Assembly (NCBI GenBank): GCA_027046415.1
Contig: JALTYW010000044.1
Coordinates: 1 to 5,202 of the forward strand
Direction: 5' to 3'
Source of the DNA: Sulfurovum sp.
GTDB taxonomy: Bacteria > Campylobacterota > Campylobacteria > Campylobacterales > Sulfurovaceae
Length of the DNA: 5,202 bases
Shown: one piece after another, positions 1-5,202 of the stretch
Numbering within the stretch: position 1 is the stretch's first letter
Layout of the letters: the number at the start of each line of letters is the position of its first letter
The notes under the pieces: generated by a model
Seen by the model: only the letters and a program-made list of their open reading frames with translations
Database searches by the model: none
Told to the model about the DNA's origin: nothing
Program-made: the position numbers and the translations under genes

Positions 1-23
1 TAGGGTGCGTAATCACGCACCTT
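1..23 (+). repeat. REP-like hairpin, left copy of an inverted pair
   Basis: GGTGCGT (4-10) pairs perfectly with ACGCACC (15-21) around the loop AATC. The preceding bases TAG (1-3) would be the end of a GTAG tetranucleotide whose first base lies outside the window. A GTAG-type foot followed by a short palindromic hairpin is the known layout of REP sequences mobilised by REP-associated tyrosine (Y1-type) transposases. The element matches the reverse complement of 70-92 at 21 of 23 positions, and both differences lie in the loop. No transposase gene is visible here, so this would be a non-autonomous copy. Further copies may lie to the left of the window. Confidence 0.7.
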
Positions 24-69
24 CAAAGCATTTGTAAAAAATAGATCGTTTCTTTCATTATGTGTTTCA

Positions 70-93
70 AAGGTGCGTGGCTACGCACCCTAC
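70..93 (-). repeat. REP-like hairpin, right copy of an inverted pair
   Basis: Read on the minus strand from 93 to 72 this is GTAG, then GGTGCGT, loop AGCC, then ACGCACC, with a perfect 7-bp stem. The complete GTAG foot makes assignment to the REP class (REP-associated tyrosine transposase type) stronger than for the left copy. It faces the left copy so that both GTAG feet point outward, with a 46-base AT-rich spacer (24-69) between them, the arrangement of a bacterial interspersed mosaic element. It lies 54 bases downstream of the stop codon of the leftward hydrolase gene, so the hairpin could also help protect or end that transcript. The run of T after the stem is too short (TTT) for a convincing intrinsic terminator. 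Confidence 0.72.
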
Positions 94-146
94 GCGACTC
101 TCCACATTGGAAAACAATATATACTTCTACGCCTCTTCCCAATATT

Positions 147-752
147 TTACAGCGTTGATTCCACATAGCGTATCCACTGTGGTATGCCATGTTGTTCGCG
201 TTTGAGGGTGGTACTCATACCGTGACCGGGGTAAAGGGTAAAGTCCTCTGTAAAACGTTGCACTTTTTTCAGACTTTCTACCATTTGCACACCGCTTGAG
301 TAGGGGAAGTCCCAGCGTCCGATACTCCCTTCAAAAAGAAAATCACCACTGAGCCATATATCACCTATTTCAATGGTACTGCATCCGGGGGTATGTCCTG
401 GAAAGTGGTGAAAGGTTACAGTAATGCCTCCGATGTCAAGTGTACTGTCAGGCGCAACAGCAACATCGGCACTGCTTGGTGGGGTACCTTGTGAAAACGG
501 ATCTTTTTCAAGCATAAAGCAGTCATCTTTGGGGCAGTAGATGGGGATGTTGAAGTGCGCTTTGAGTGTTGCATTGCTCCAGACATGGTCAAAGTGTCCG
601 TGCGTGTTGAGGATGGCAACAGGATTGGTGACATGGTCGATGACCCACTGTGTGGCATCCACACCAGGGTCAATGATGAGATCTTTGCCGTCTATCGTGA
701 CAATGTAGCAGTTGGTCTGGTAGGCTCCCATGGGTTGCATTTTGATTTGCAT
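147..752 (-). CDS. MBL-fold hydrolase, glyoxalase II (hydroxyacylglutathione hydrolase) type
   Basis: This is a 201-residue cytoplasmic metallo-beta-lactamase-fold hydrolase with no signal peptide. The full binuclear metal site is visible: THGHFDH (H51, H53, D55, H56), PGHTPG (H120), SGD (D137) and YPGHG (H177). GRWDFP at 146-151 corresponds to the GR-x-D-x-P block of the short, single-domain glyoxalase II/YcbL-type thioesterases. The protein lacks the C-terminal substrate-binding helical domain of classical GloB (about 250 residues), so glutathione-thioester hydrolysis is only a family-level inference; the true thioester substrate is unknown. Start choice: ATG at 752 is preceded on its own strand by AAGGAA (765-760) at a 7-base spacing, which favours it over in-frame ATGs at codons 5 and 8. 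It is divergent from the DUF455-lpxK operon with only 13 bases between the start codons. As remembered, Campylobacter jejuni also has such a hydrolase beside nadE-lpxK, so the neighbourhood may be ancestral. Confidence 0.93.
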   Translation of the reverse strand: MQIKMQPMGAYQTNCYIVTIDGKDLIIDPGVDATQWVIDHVTNPVAILNTHGHFDHVWSNATLKAHFNIPIYCPKDDCFMLEKDPFSQGTPPSSADVAVAPDSTLDIGGITVTFHHFPGHTPGCSTIEIGDIWLSGDFLFEGSIGRWDFPYSSGVQMVESLKKVQRFTEDFTLYPGHGMSTTLKREQHGIPQWIRYVESTL

Positions 753-760
753 GCTATAAT
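752..760 (+). promoter_or_regulatory. Extended -10 promoter (TGCTATAAT) for the rightward operon
   Basis: TG at 752-753, one base, then a consensus TATAAT at 755-760 form a perfect extended -10 element for the housekeeping sigma factor. Campylobacterota promoters commonly depend on this element without a clear -35, and none with good spacing is seen here (TTGCAT at 735-740 is only 14 bases away). Transcription would start at about 766-768, which is the ATG of the DUF455 gene. The element overlaps the first codon of the divergent hydrolase gene by one base. That this drives the whole five-gene block is inferred from gene spacing. Confidence 0.7.
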
Positions 761-765
761 TCCTT
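760..765 (-). promoter_or_regulatory. Ribosome binding site AAGGAA of the MBL hydrolase
   Basis: Read on the minus strand, AAGGAA lies 7 bases before the ATG at 752, a standard Shine-Dalgarno placement. It fixes the hydrolase start. The same six bases (TTCCTT on the plus strand) fill the space directly before the DUF455 ATG at 766, which explains why that gene has no purine-rich binding site of its own. Confidence 0.8.
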
Positions 766-1584
766 ATGGATTTTTATAGAGAATTGGAACGTGCGATCAC
801 CAGTGACGATATTGCTTTTAAAGAGCAGGTGACACGTGAATGTTTAGCATATTGTAACCAAAATGAGGTTAGGGAAGTGCCCGGCTTTGCCCCAAAGGTG
901 TTCGCTTCTCCCTCCTATGTTTCCAAATGCCGTATCGTAGAGCCGAGAAAGCTGCCTGCACGAAAAGATTTTGAAAGCCCGGAGGGGCTGGCAACGCTTA
1001 TCCATGCCATTACACACATCGAATACTCCGCGATCGACTTGGCACTCGATGCGGTTTACCGTTTTCCCAAGATGCCGAGAGCCTACAAAATTGACTGGCT
1101 GGAAGTTGCCTCCGATGAGATACGCCACTACAACATGCTCCACAGACTGCTTGAAGAGATAGGCTATTGTTACGGTGACTTTCCAGTACACTCAGGGCTC
1201 TTTGATGCAGCGGCTCATACTGCAGGTAGTGTGCTTGAACGTATGGCGATCATCCCGCGCTACTATGAGGCAAGCGGGCTTGATGTTAACCCCCAGATCA
1301 TGAAAAAGCTTGCAAACAAAAAGAGACTACCGCAGATACAAAAGCTGCTGGATGCACTCGATATCATATATGATGAAGAGATAGTGCATGTGCAGAAAGG
1401 GGACAGATGGTTTAAGTATCTTTGTCAACAGGAGGGTAAAAGCGAAACGGTCTATTTTGAGATCTTGGAGCAGTACCATCTTTTGGAGAAACACCGTCCA
1501 CACATCAATGTTGAGGCGCGTAAAGCGGCGGGGTTTGCGTGTGAGGAGATATTAAAGCTTGGGGCAAAAACGTGCAGCGAGTAA
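766..1584 (+). CDS. DUF455 family ferritin-like protein
   Basis: This 272-residue soluble protein belongs to the DUF455 ferritin-like family, a helical-bundle group related to di-iron carboxylate proteins; its reaction is not known. Candidate metal ligands are E86 (HIEYSAIDLALD, 84-95), the ExxH pair E118/H121 (ASDEIRH), E158 (VLERM) or E168 (RYYEASG), and a second ExxH pair E205/H208 (YDEEIVHVQKGDRWF, 202-216). Two ExxH motifs with acidic residues on intervening helices fit a ferritin-like di-metal site, but metal binding is inferred. The start at 766 is supported by the family-like N terminus MDFYRELE and because the next Met is residue 103. No Shine-Dalgarno sequence precedes it, and the extended -10 ends five bases before the ATG. 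The gene overlaps lpxK by 13 bases and is first in the apparent operon. A tRNA-modifying (MiaE-like) or other oxygenase role is possible but unsupported here. Confidence 0.88.
   Translation: MDFYRELERAITSDDIAFKEQVTRECLAYCNQNEVREVPGFAPKVFASPSYVSKCRIVEPRKLPARKDFESPEGLATLIHAITHIEYSAIDLALDAVYRFPKMPRAYKIDWLEVASDEIRHYNMLHRLLEEIGYCYGDFPVHSGLFDAAAHTAGSVLERMAIIPRYYEASGLDVNPQIMKKLANKKRLPQIQKLLDALDIIYDEEIVHVQKGDRWFKYLCQQEGKSETVYFEILEQYHLLEKHRPHINVEARKAAGFACEEILKLGAKTCSE
773..778 (-). promoter_or_regulatory. Candidate -10 (TATAAA) for the MBL hydrolase
   Basis: TATAAA on the minus strand at 778-773 would start transcription near A767 (minus strand), giving a leader of about 15 bases that carries the AAGGAA site. 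There is no TG extension and no good -35 (TGGTGA at 802-797 is the nearest weak match). The element lies inside codons 3-5 of the DUF455 gene. It is a plausible but modest match in AT-rich sequence. Confidence 0.4.
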
Positions 1585-2504
1585 AACAGTTTTTTGAGCG
1601 TATCTATTTTCAGCCGAGGGGATTGGACTTTCTGTGGATAGGGGTATTGTCTCCTTTGTCGGTGATCTATGGCAGTTTTATGCTGGTGCGACGGCTGGTT
1701 GCTCGTAAAAAACATTTTTCTGTTCCTATTGTTTCGGTGGGCAATCTGATCATAGGAGGAAGCGGCAAAACACCATTTGTGATTGCGCTGGCTTCATGTT
1801 ATGAGAAGGTGGCTGTCATTTCCCGTGGCTATGGCAGGCAGAGCAGTGGGCTGGTGGAGGTCAGTCGTGAAGGGAAGATACTGACCGATGTTACACAGAG
1901 CGGTGATGAGCCGATGCTGATGGCAAAGTCGCTGCCAAAGGCTTCGGTAGTCGTGAGTGAAGAGCGTGAAGCAGCGATTGTTCTGGCATGTACGAATGGG
2001 GCAGAAGTGATTATTTTGGATGACGGTTTCAATAGGGTAGATCTTAAAAAATTGGAGATACTTCTCAAACCTGCATCCATATCGAATGTACTGCCTTTTC
2101 CTGCCGGTCCGCTTCGCGAGTTTGCTTTCAGTGATCGGTTTGCCGATATGGTTTTGCAAGAGGATAGAGACTTTAAGCGGGTGGTAGAGGTAGATTCTAA
2201 AGGAAAGAGACTACTTTTGGCAACGGCGATTGCCAATCCTTCACGGCTGGAGCCTTATCTTCCTGAAAATGTTGTGGGTAGATTCTATCTTGAAGACCAT
2301 GCCTATTTTGATGAGCAGCAGTTGGCACAAAAGATGGAAGAGGTGGGAGCGGAGGCGCTGCTTGTGACTGAAAAAGATGCGGTCAAAATGGCAGAGTTTA
2401 AGTTGCCTATCGTTCAAATGAGGCTAAAATTAGAGATCGATCCTCCGGTACTGCAGAAGGTGGATACCTATATCAAAACATACAAGGATAGTGCAAACGT
2501 ATGA
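1572..2504 (+). CDS. lpxK: Tetraacyldisaccharide 4'-kinase LpxK
   Basis: LpxK phosphorylates the 4' position of the tetraacyldisaccharide-1-phosphate in lipid A synthesis, at the cytoplasmic face of the inner membrane. The 310-residue protein has a hydrophobic N-terminal anchor (about 18-40), then GNLIIGGSGKTP with the P-loop at 62-67, SRGYGR (84-89), GDEP (111-114), ILDDGF (148-153), PAGPLREF (177-184), EDHAYF (241-246) and VTEKDAVK (265-272). By analogy with the Aquifex enzyme, D112 and H243 are the likely catalytic pair, mapped by eye. The usual DDGFQH block reads DDGFNR, a looseness I associate with Campylobacterota homologues. The start is GTG at 1572 inside the end of the DUF455 gene, with GGGG at 1561-1564 as a weak ribosome site; the N terminus matches family length. 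It ends in an ATGA overlap with argB, implying translational coupling. This is an essential step in most lipopolysaccharide-making bacteria. Confidence 0.94.
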   Translation: MQRVKQFFERIYFQPRGLDFLWIGVLSPLSVIYGSFMLVRRLVARKKHFSVPIVSVGNLIIGGSGKTPFVIALASCYEKVAVISRGYGRQSSGLVEVSREGKILTDVTQSGDEPMLMAKSLPKASVVVSEEREAAIVLACTNGAEVIILDDGFNRVDLKKLEILLKPASISNVLPFPAGPLREFAFSDRFADMVLQEDRDFKRVVEVDSKGKRLLLATAIANPSRLEPYLPENVVGRFYLEDHAYFDEQQLAQKMEEVGAEALLVTEKDAVKMAEFKLPIVQMRLKLEIDPPVLQKVDTYIKTYKDSANV

Positions 2505-3352
2505 AAAGCAAAATAGAAGTCGTAAAAACCCTGTTGGACGCACTGCCGTTCATCAAAAAATTCTCCAATGAAAAGATTGTCATCAAGTACGGTGGTTCGG
2601 CACAGACCTCGCCTGAGCTCAAAGAGCAGTTTGCTCAGGATATTGTCTTGCTGCATCTGGTAGGTATGAAGCCTATTATTGTGCATGGCGGGGGTAAAAG
2701 TATTACCAATCTGCTTGCCGATCTGGGTGTTGAAACGAAGTTCGTTGACGGACAGCGGGTAACCACCAAAGAGGTGATGCGTATTGCCGAAATGGTACTC
2801 AGCGGCGAGATCAACAAAGAGATCGTTTCTCTGTTGAACAACCACGGAGGCAAAGCGATCGGTATTTCAGGAAAAGATGCGAAGTTTCTCGAAGCGCGCC
2901 CTAAAGATTTTGACAACTTTGGCTACACGGGAGTCATCGAACAGGTCAACCCTGAAATCGTTGACAATATTATCGATGACGGATTTGTGCCTGTGATCGC
3001 CCCCATCGCTGCAAGCAGCAGTGTAGGGCATCCCGGGTTTAACATCAATGCCGACCTTGCTGCCAGTCAGATTGCCATTGCCCTTGAAGCACGGAAAGTA
3101 CTCTTCCTGACCGATACGGCAGGGGTACTTGACAAAGAGATGAAACTGATTACCAATCTTGACATTGCCAAGACCGAAGCACTCAAGAAAGATGGTACAA
3201 TACAGGGAGGTATGGTGCCGAAAGTGGATGCGTGTATTGAAGCGCTTCGCGGAGGCGTGAAGAAGGCACACATTATTGACGGCAGAGTAGAGCACTCTTT
3301 GTTGTTGGAAATATTGACCAGTTCCGGTGTAGGGACCTGTATCGAACTCTGA
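2501..3352 (+). CDS. argB: N-acetylglutamate kinase ArgB
   Basis: ArgB is a cytoplasmic amino-acid kinase that phosphorylates N-acetyl-L-glutamate, the second step of arginine synthesis. The 283-residue protein shows IKYGGS (28-33, K29 for phosphate contact), HGGGK (62-66), GQR (R86, acetylglutamate contact), NINAD (181-185, with N183 and D185), TDTAGVL (204-210) and GGMVPKVDAC (236-245, K241). It carries an extra N-terminal helix of about 25 residues (KTLLDALPFIKKF) and the C-terminal stretch AHIIDGRVEHSLLLEIL; both are typical of the hexameric arginine-inhibited enzymes rather than the dimeric E. coli type, so feedback inhibition by arginine is likely. The ATG overlaps the lpxK stop as ATGA; AAGGA at 2484-2488 is a usable though distant (12-base) ribosome site. 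No other arginine gene is in the window, so the pathway genes must be scattered. Confidence 0.96.
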   Translation: MKSKIEVVKTLLDALPFIKKFSNEKIVIKYGGSAQTSPELKEQFAQDIVLLHLVGMKPIIVHGGGKSITNLLADLGVETKFVDGQRVTTKEVMRIAEMVLSGEINKEIVSLLNNHGGKAIGISGKDAKFLEARPKDFDNFGYTGVIEQVNPEIVDNIIDDGFVPVIAPIAASSSVGHPGFNINADLAASQIAIALEARKVLFLTDTAGVLDKEMKLITNLDIAKTEALKKDGTIQGGMVPKVDACIEALRGGVKKAHIIDGRVEHSLLLEILTSSGVGTCIEL

Positions 3353-3353
3353 G

Positions 3354-3360
3354 AAAAGGA
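3354..3360 (+). promoter_or_regulatory. Ribosome binding site AAAAGGA of the peroxidase gene
   Basis: AAAAGGA sits 6 bases before the ATG at 3367, within the 14-base gap after argB. It is the best Shine-Dalgarno match in the rightward gene block and fixes the start of the peroxidase over the later ATG at codon 8. An independent strong site here means the peroxidase need not rely on coupling to argB translation. Confidence 0.75.
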
Positions 3361-3366
3361 CAAAGG

Positions 3367-4287
3367 ATGTACCGTCTTTTATTTGGTATGATCGGGATAA
3401 CGATGCTTGTAGCCGCAGGCGTAATACGTCCGATTCCAGAAAAGATGGAGGTGAATGTACAGAAGGTTGAACTGGGATGGATGCTTTTTTCAGATACTAT
3501 ACTTTCCCGAGACAATACAATCTCCTGTGCCAGCTGTCACAATCTTGCGGATGGAGGAGATGATGGTTTACAGGTATCGGTTGGTATCAATGGTGCAAAA
3601 GGAAAGCTCAATGCACCCACCGTATATAATGCGGTTTTCAATTTCAGACAATTTTGGAACGGACGGGCAGCCAATCTAAAGGAACAGGTACTTGATCCTA
3701 TTCAAAACCCTCTTGAAATGGGACAAGATTTGGATACGTTGGTCAAAAAGCTTAAGCATCATAAACACTACAAAAAGATATTTTTGAGTATATATACTGA
3801 CGGCATTACAAAAGAGAATATCGCTGATGCTATCGCAGAGTATGAAAAGACATTGATTACACCAAATGCACCGTTTGACCGTTTTCTCAAAGGTGAGAGT
3901 GATGCTATCTCACAGAAGGCGAAAAAAGGGTATCGCCTCTTTAAAATGAAAGGGTGTATTATCTGTCACAATGGTATCAATGTTGGCGGAAATTTGTATA
4001 ATAAGTTTGGGATTTATAAAGATGCAAACAGTACCAGTTTAGGACGTTACGAGATCACTCACAGAGAAGAGGACAAATATGTTTTTAAAGTACCGTCGCT
4101 TCGTAATGTCGCACTGACAGCCCCCTATATGCATGATGGACGTTTTAAGACTCTGGAGGATGCTGTTGTATTTATGACTCAGTATCAGTTGGGGCGCTAT
4201 ATGGAATCAGATGAGATCGATGCTATTGTCTCGTTTCTAAAAACGCTTACCGGAGAGATGCCAAAAAGAGTGGTGCATAGACCATGA
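3367..4287 (+). CDS. Di-haem cytochrome c peroxidase (CcpA/MauG family)
   Basis: This 306-residue exported protein belongs to the bacterial di-haem peroxidase family, which reduces hydrogen peroxide to water in the periplasm with electrons from small c-type cytochromes. Residues 4-20 form a hydrophobic signal peptide or anchor after R3. Two CxxCH haem sites are present: C54-C57-H58 for the peroxidatic haem and C197-C200-H201 for the electron-transfer haem. M270 (AVVFMTQYQL) aligns with the axial Met of the electron-transfer haem in Pseudomonas CcpA. The catalytic-pocket residues Q95 (RQFWNGR) and E106 (KEQVLDP) and the block NAPTVYNA (82-89) are kept. Oddly, the distal histidine of the peroxidatic haem is missing: SVGING (71-76) stands where CcpA has S-I-G-H-G, and there is no His between 58 and 131. 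The start has a strong ribosome site. The gene overlaps the sensor gene by 4 bases (ATGA). A MauG-like oxidase role instead of peroxidase cannot be excluded, though M270 is not the Tyr of MauG. Confidence 0.9.
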   Translation: MYRLLFGMIGITMLVAAGVIRPIPEKMEVNVQKVELGWMLFSDTILSRDNTISCASCHNLADGGDDGLQVSVGINGAKGKLNAPTVYNAVFNFRQFWNGRAANLKEQVLDPIQNPLEMGQDLDTLVKKLKHHKHYKKIFLSIYTDGITKENIADAIAEYEKTLITPNAPFDRFLKGESDAISQKAKKGYRLFKMKGCIICHNGINVGGNLYNKFGIYKDANSTSLGRYEITHREEDKYVFKVPSLRNVALTAPYMHDGRFKTLEDAVVFMTQYQLGRYMESDEIDAIVSFLKTLTGEMPKRVVHRP

Positions 4288-5202
4288 AAGGATATGCAGA
4301 CCGATGGCAGAAACGTACAGATAGGTTCAGTTTGCTGTTGAGCTTTTTTTTCCTTCTGCTTGGTGTCTTGTTTATCTATCTTGTTAAAATAGACAAAGAG
4401 ATTACAAATTACAACGTCTATCATCATGAACTTGATCAAATGAGGATTCTCAATTACAGGTTTGATACATTCTTCTACCGTGCATATCGCTATATTGATT
4501 ATGATGAAACAGAGACGTTGGAGAAAGCGTTTGAAGCAAAGCTTAAACAGATAAAATCCCGTAACATTACCCAGGAGTTCGGACTTTCTGTTGTCAAAGC
4601 GGTTCAGAAAATCGAAAATGAATATGAACACAAGAAACAGATTCTTGAAGATTTTAAAGCTCTGAATGCCCGTGTGACCAACTCTATACATTTTCTGTAT
4701 GATTTGAGACGGACACTGGAGATAAAACTCTTAAAGAGGTCATCGACAAAAATTCTTATTGACAATATCTTTTTTTCTATCAGCCAAATACTGATGGATA
4801 TGCCATATGATGCGAAGAAACTTAAGAGTGAACTGGCAGAACTTGAAGCATGTTGCAGAAGCGATAAGTTCCTGGTGTACTTTTTTCAGCACAGCAAACA
4901 ACTGCTTCATGATGCCGGTGCTATTAAACGATTAAGAGAGGAGGTGAACAAAATACCTATTACTGAAAGTATCAACAATGTACTAACTGACCTCTACAGC
5001 ATATATACGACAAACAGGAAAACCCAAAAGATAATTGCCTTTATTCTGCTGCTGTTTGCGTTTGTCATTTTAGCACTCTTGATTGTCAGCTATCGCCGTA
5101 TAAGAAAAAATACACGTGAACTTCAGGCATTCCGATTTGCGATTGAAAAGAGTGACAATGCCATTGTACTTACAAATCCTCAGAGAGAGATTGTATATGT
5201 CA
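4284..5202 (+). CDS. Membrane sensor protein with periplasmic helical domain and PAS domain (3' end outside window)
   Basis: The reading frame is open from ATG 4284 to the window edge, giving 306 residues of an incomplete protein. Transmembrane segments lie at about 15-34 and 250-270. Between them are about 215 residues of charged, helical periplasmic domain (for example ILNYRFDTFFYRAYRYIDYD, 55-74), which resembles the all-helical DAHL type of sensor domain, by eye only. After the second segment and SYRRIRKN, a PAS domain begins at about 279 (FRFAIEKSDNAIVLTNP). Proteins of this layout usually end in GGDEF/EAL cyclic-di-GMP domains or a histidine kinase; the output domain is not visible, so no gene symbol is given. 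The only cysteines are the adjacent C190-C191 in the periplasmic part. The start overlaps the peroxidase stop as ATGA and lacks a clear ribosome site, suggesting translational coupling with the peroxidase. The DNA is noticeably AT-rich. Confidence 0.85.
   Translation, partial: MKGYADRWQKRTDRFSLLLSFFFLLLGVLFIYLVKIDKEITNYNVYHHELDQMRILNYRFDTFFYRAYRYIDYDETETLEKAFEAKLKQIKSRNITQEFGLSVVKAVQKIENEYEHKKQILEDFKALNARVTNSIHFLYDLRRTLEIKLLKRSSTKILIDNIFFSISQILMDMPYDAKKLKSELAELEACCRSDKFLVYFFQHSKQLLHDAGAIKRLREEVNKIPITESINNVLTDLYSIYTTNRKTQKIIAFILLLFAFVILALLIVSYRRIRKNTRELQAFRFAIEKSDNAIVLTNPQREIVYV

Noticed and set aside
65..92. Rho-independent terminator for the hydrolase gene
   Set aside because: The stem is strong, but on the minus strand only TTT follows before GAAAC, so the U tract is too short to call a terminator; 93-146 shows no other hairpin with a T run.
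1..93. CRISPR-like repeat pair
   Set aside because: There are only two copies, and they are inverted rather than direct. Each is a self-contained palindrome with a GTAG foot, which fits REP elements and not a CRISPR array.
735..740. TTGCAT as a -35 box for the rightward promoter
   Set aside because: The spacing to TATAAT is only 14 bases, too short for a normal -35/-10 pair; the extended -10 explains the promoter better.
1829..2236. Minus-strand open frame of 135 codons inside lpxK
   Set aside because: It is fully antisense to lpxK, whose motifs are intact in the plus frame; its low-complexity Ser-rich product resembles a shadow frame.
2867..3363. Minus-strand open frames inside argB
   Set aside because: argB is complete with all its kinase motifs; the antisense frames show no domain and no ribosome site of note.
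3353..3366. Promoter or terminator between argB and the peroxidase gene
   Set aside because: The 14-base gap contains only the ribosome binding site; there is no hairpin, T run or -10 match, so read-through from argB is the simplest reading.
4197..4691. Minus-strand open frame of 164 codons spanning the peroxidase-sensor junction
   Set aside because: It lies antisense to two well-supported genes, has no recognisable family, and its Phe/Ile-rich product is what AT-rich, Lys/Glu-rich coding DNA gives on the opposite strand.

Overview
The window looks like chromosomal DNA from a Gram-negative bacterium of the Campylobacterota (epsilonproteobacteria), most like Sulfurovum or Sulfurimonas. The reasons are the style of the proteins (an lpxK with a degenerate DDGFN motif, a DUF455 protein starting MDFYRELE, a MauG/CcpA-type di-haem peroxidase), the moderate to low GC content, and the very tight gene packing. 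The assignment comes from recognising protein families by eye, not from a database search.

The left edge (1-146) is non-coding. It holds two near-identical hairpins in inverted orientation (1-23 and 70-92), each with the layout of a REP element of the kind mobilised by REP-associated tyrosine transposases. A metallo-beta-lactamase-fold hydrolase of the glyoxalase II type (147-752, minus strand) reads leftward towards them.

A five-gene rightward block starts only 13 bases from the hydrolase start codon. It contains a DUF455 ferritin-like protein (766-1584), lpxK for lipid A 4'-kinase (1572-2504), argB for N-acetylglutamate kinase (2501-3352), a periplasmic di-haem cytochrome c peroxidase (3367-4287), and a two-TM sensor protein with a PAS domain that runs off the right end (4284 onward). 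Adjacent genes overlap by 13, 4 and 4 bases or are separated by 14 bases, so one polycistronic transcript is likely. The products act in different places: lipid A synthesis at the inner membrane, arginine synthesis in the cytoplasm, and peroxide handling and sensing in the periplasm. This looks like a growth-linked housekeeping operon with a more AT-rich peroxidase-sensor pair attached to its 3' end.

Four points stand out. First, the rightward operon has a perfect extended -10 (TGCTATAAT, 752-760) placed so that transcription would begin at or next to the ATG at 766, which predicts a leaderless mRNA. Second, the opposing hydrolase promoter appears to overlap it face to face. Third, the peroxidase has no histidine at all where the usual distal ligand of its peroxidatic haem should be. 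Fourth, the adjacent sensor's only two cysteines in the visible part are next to each other in its periplasmic domain.
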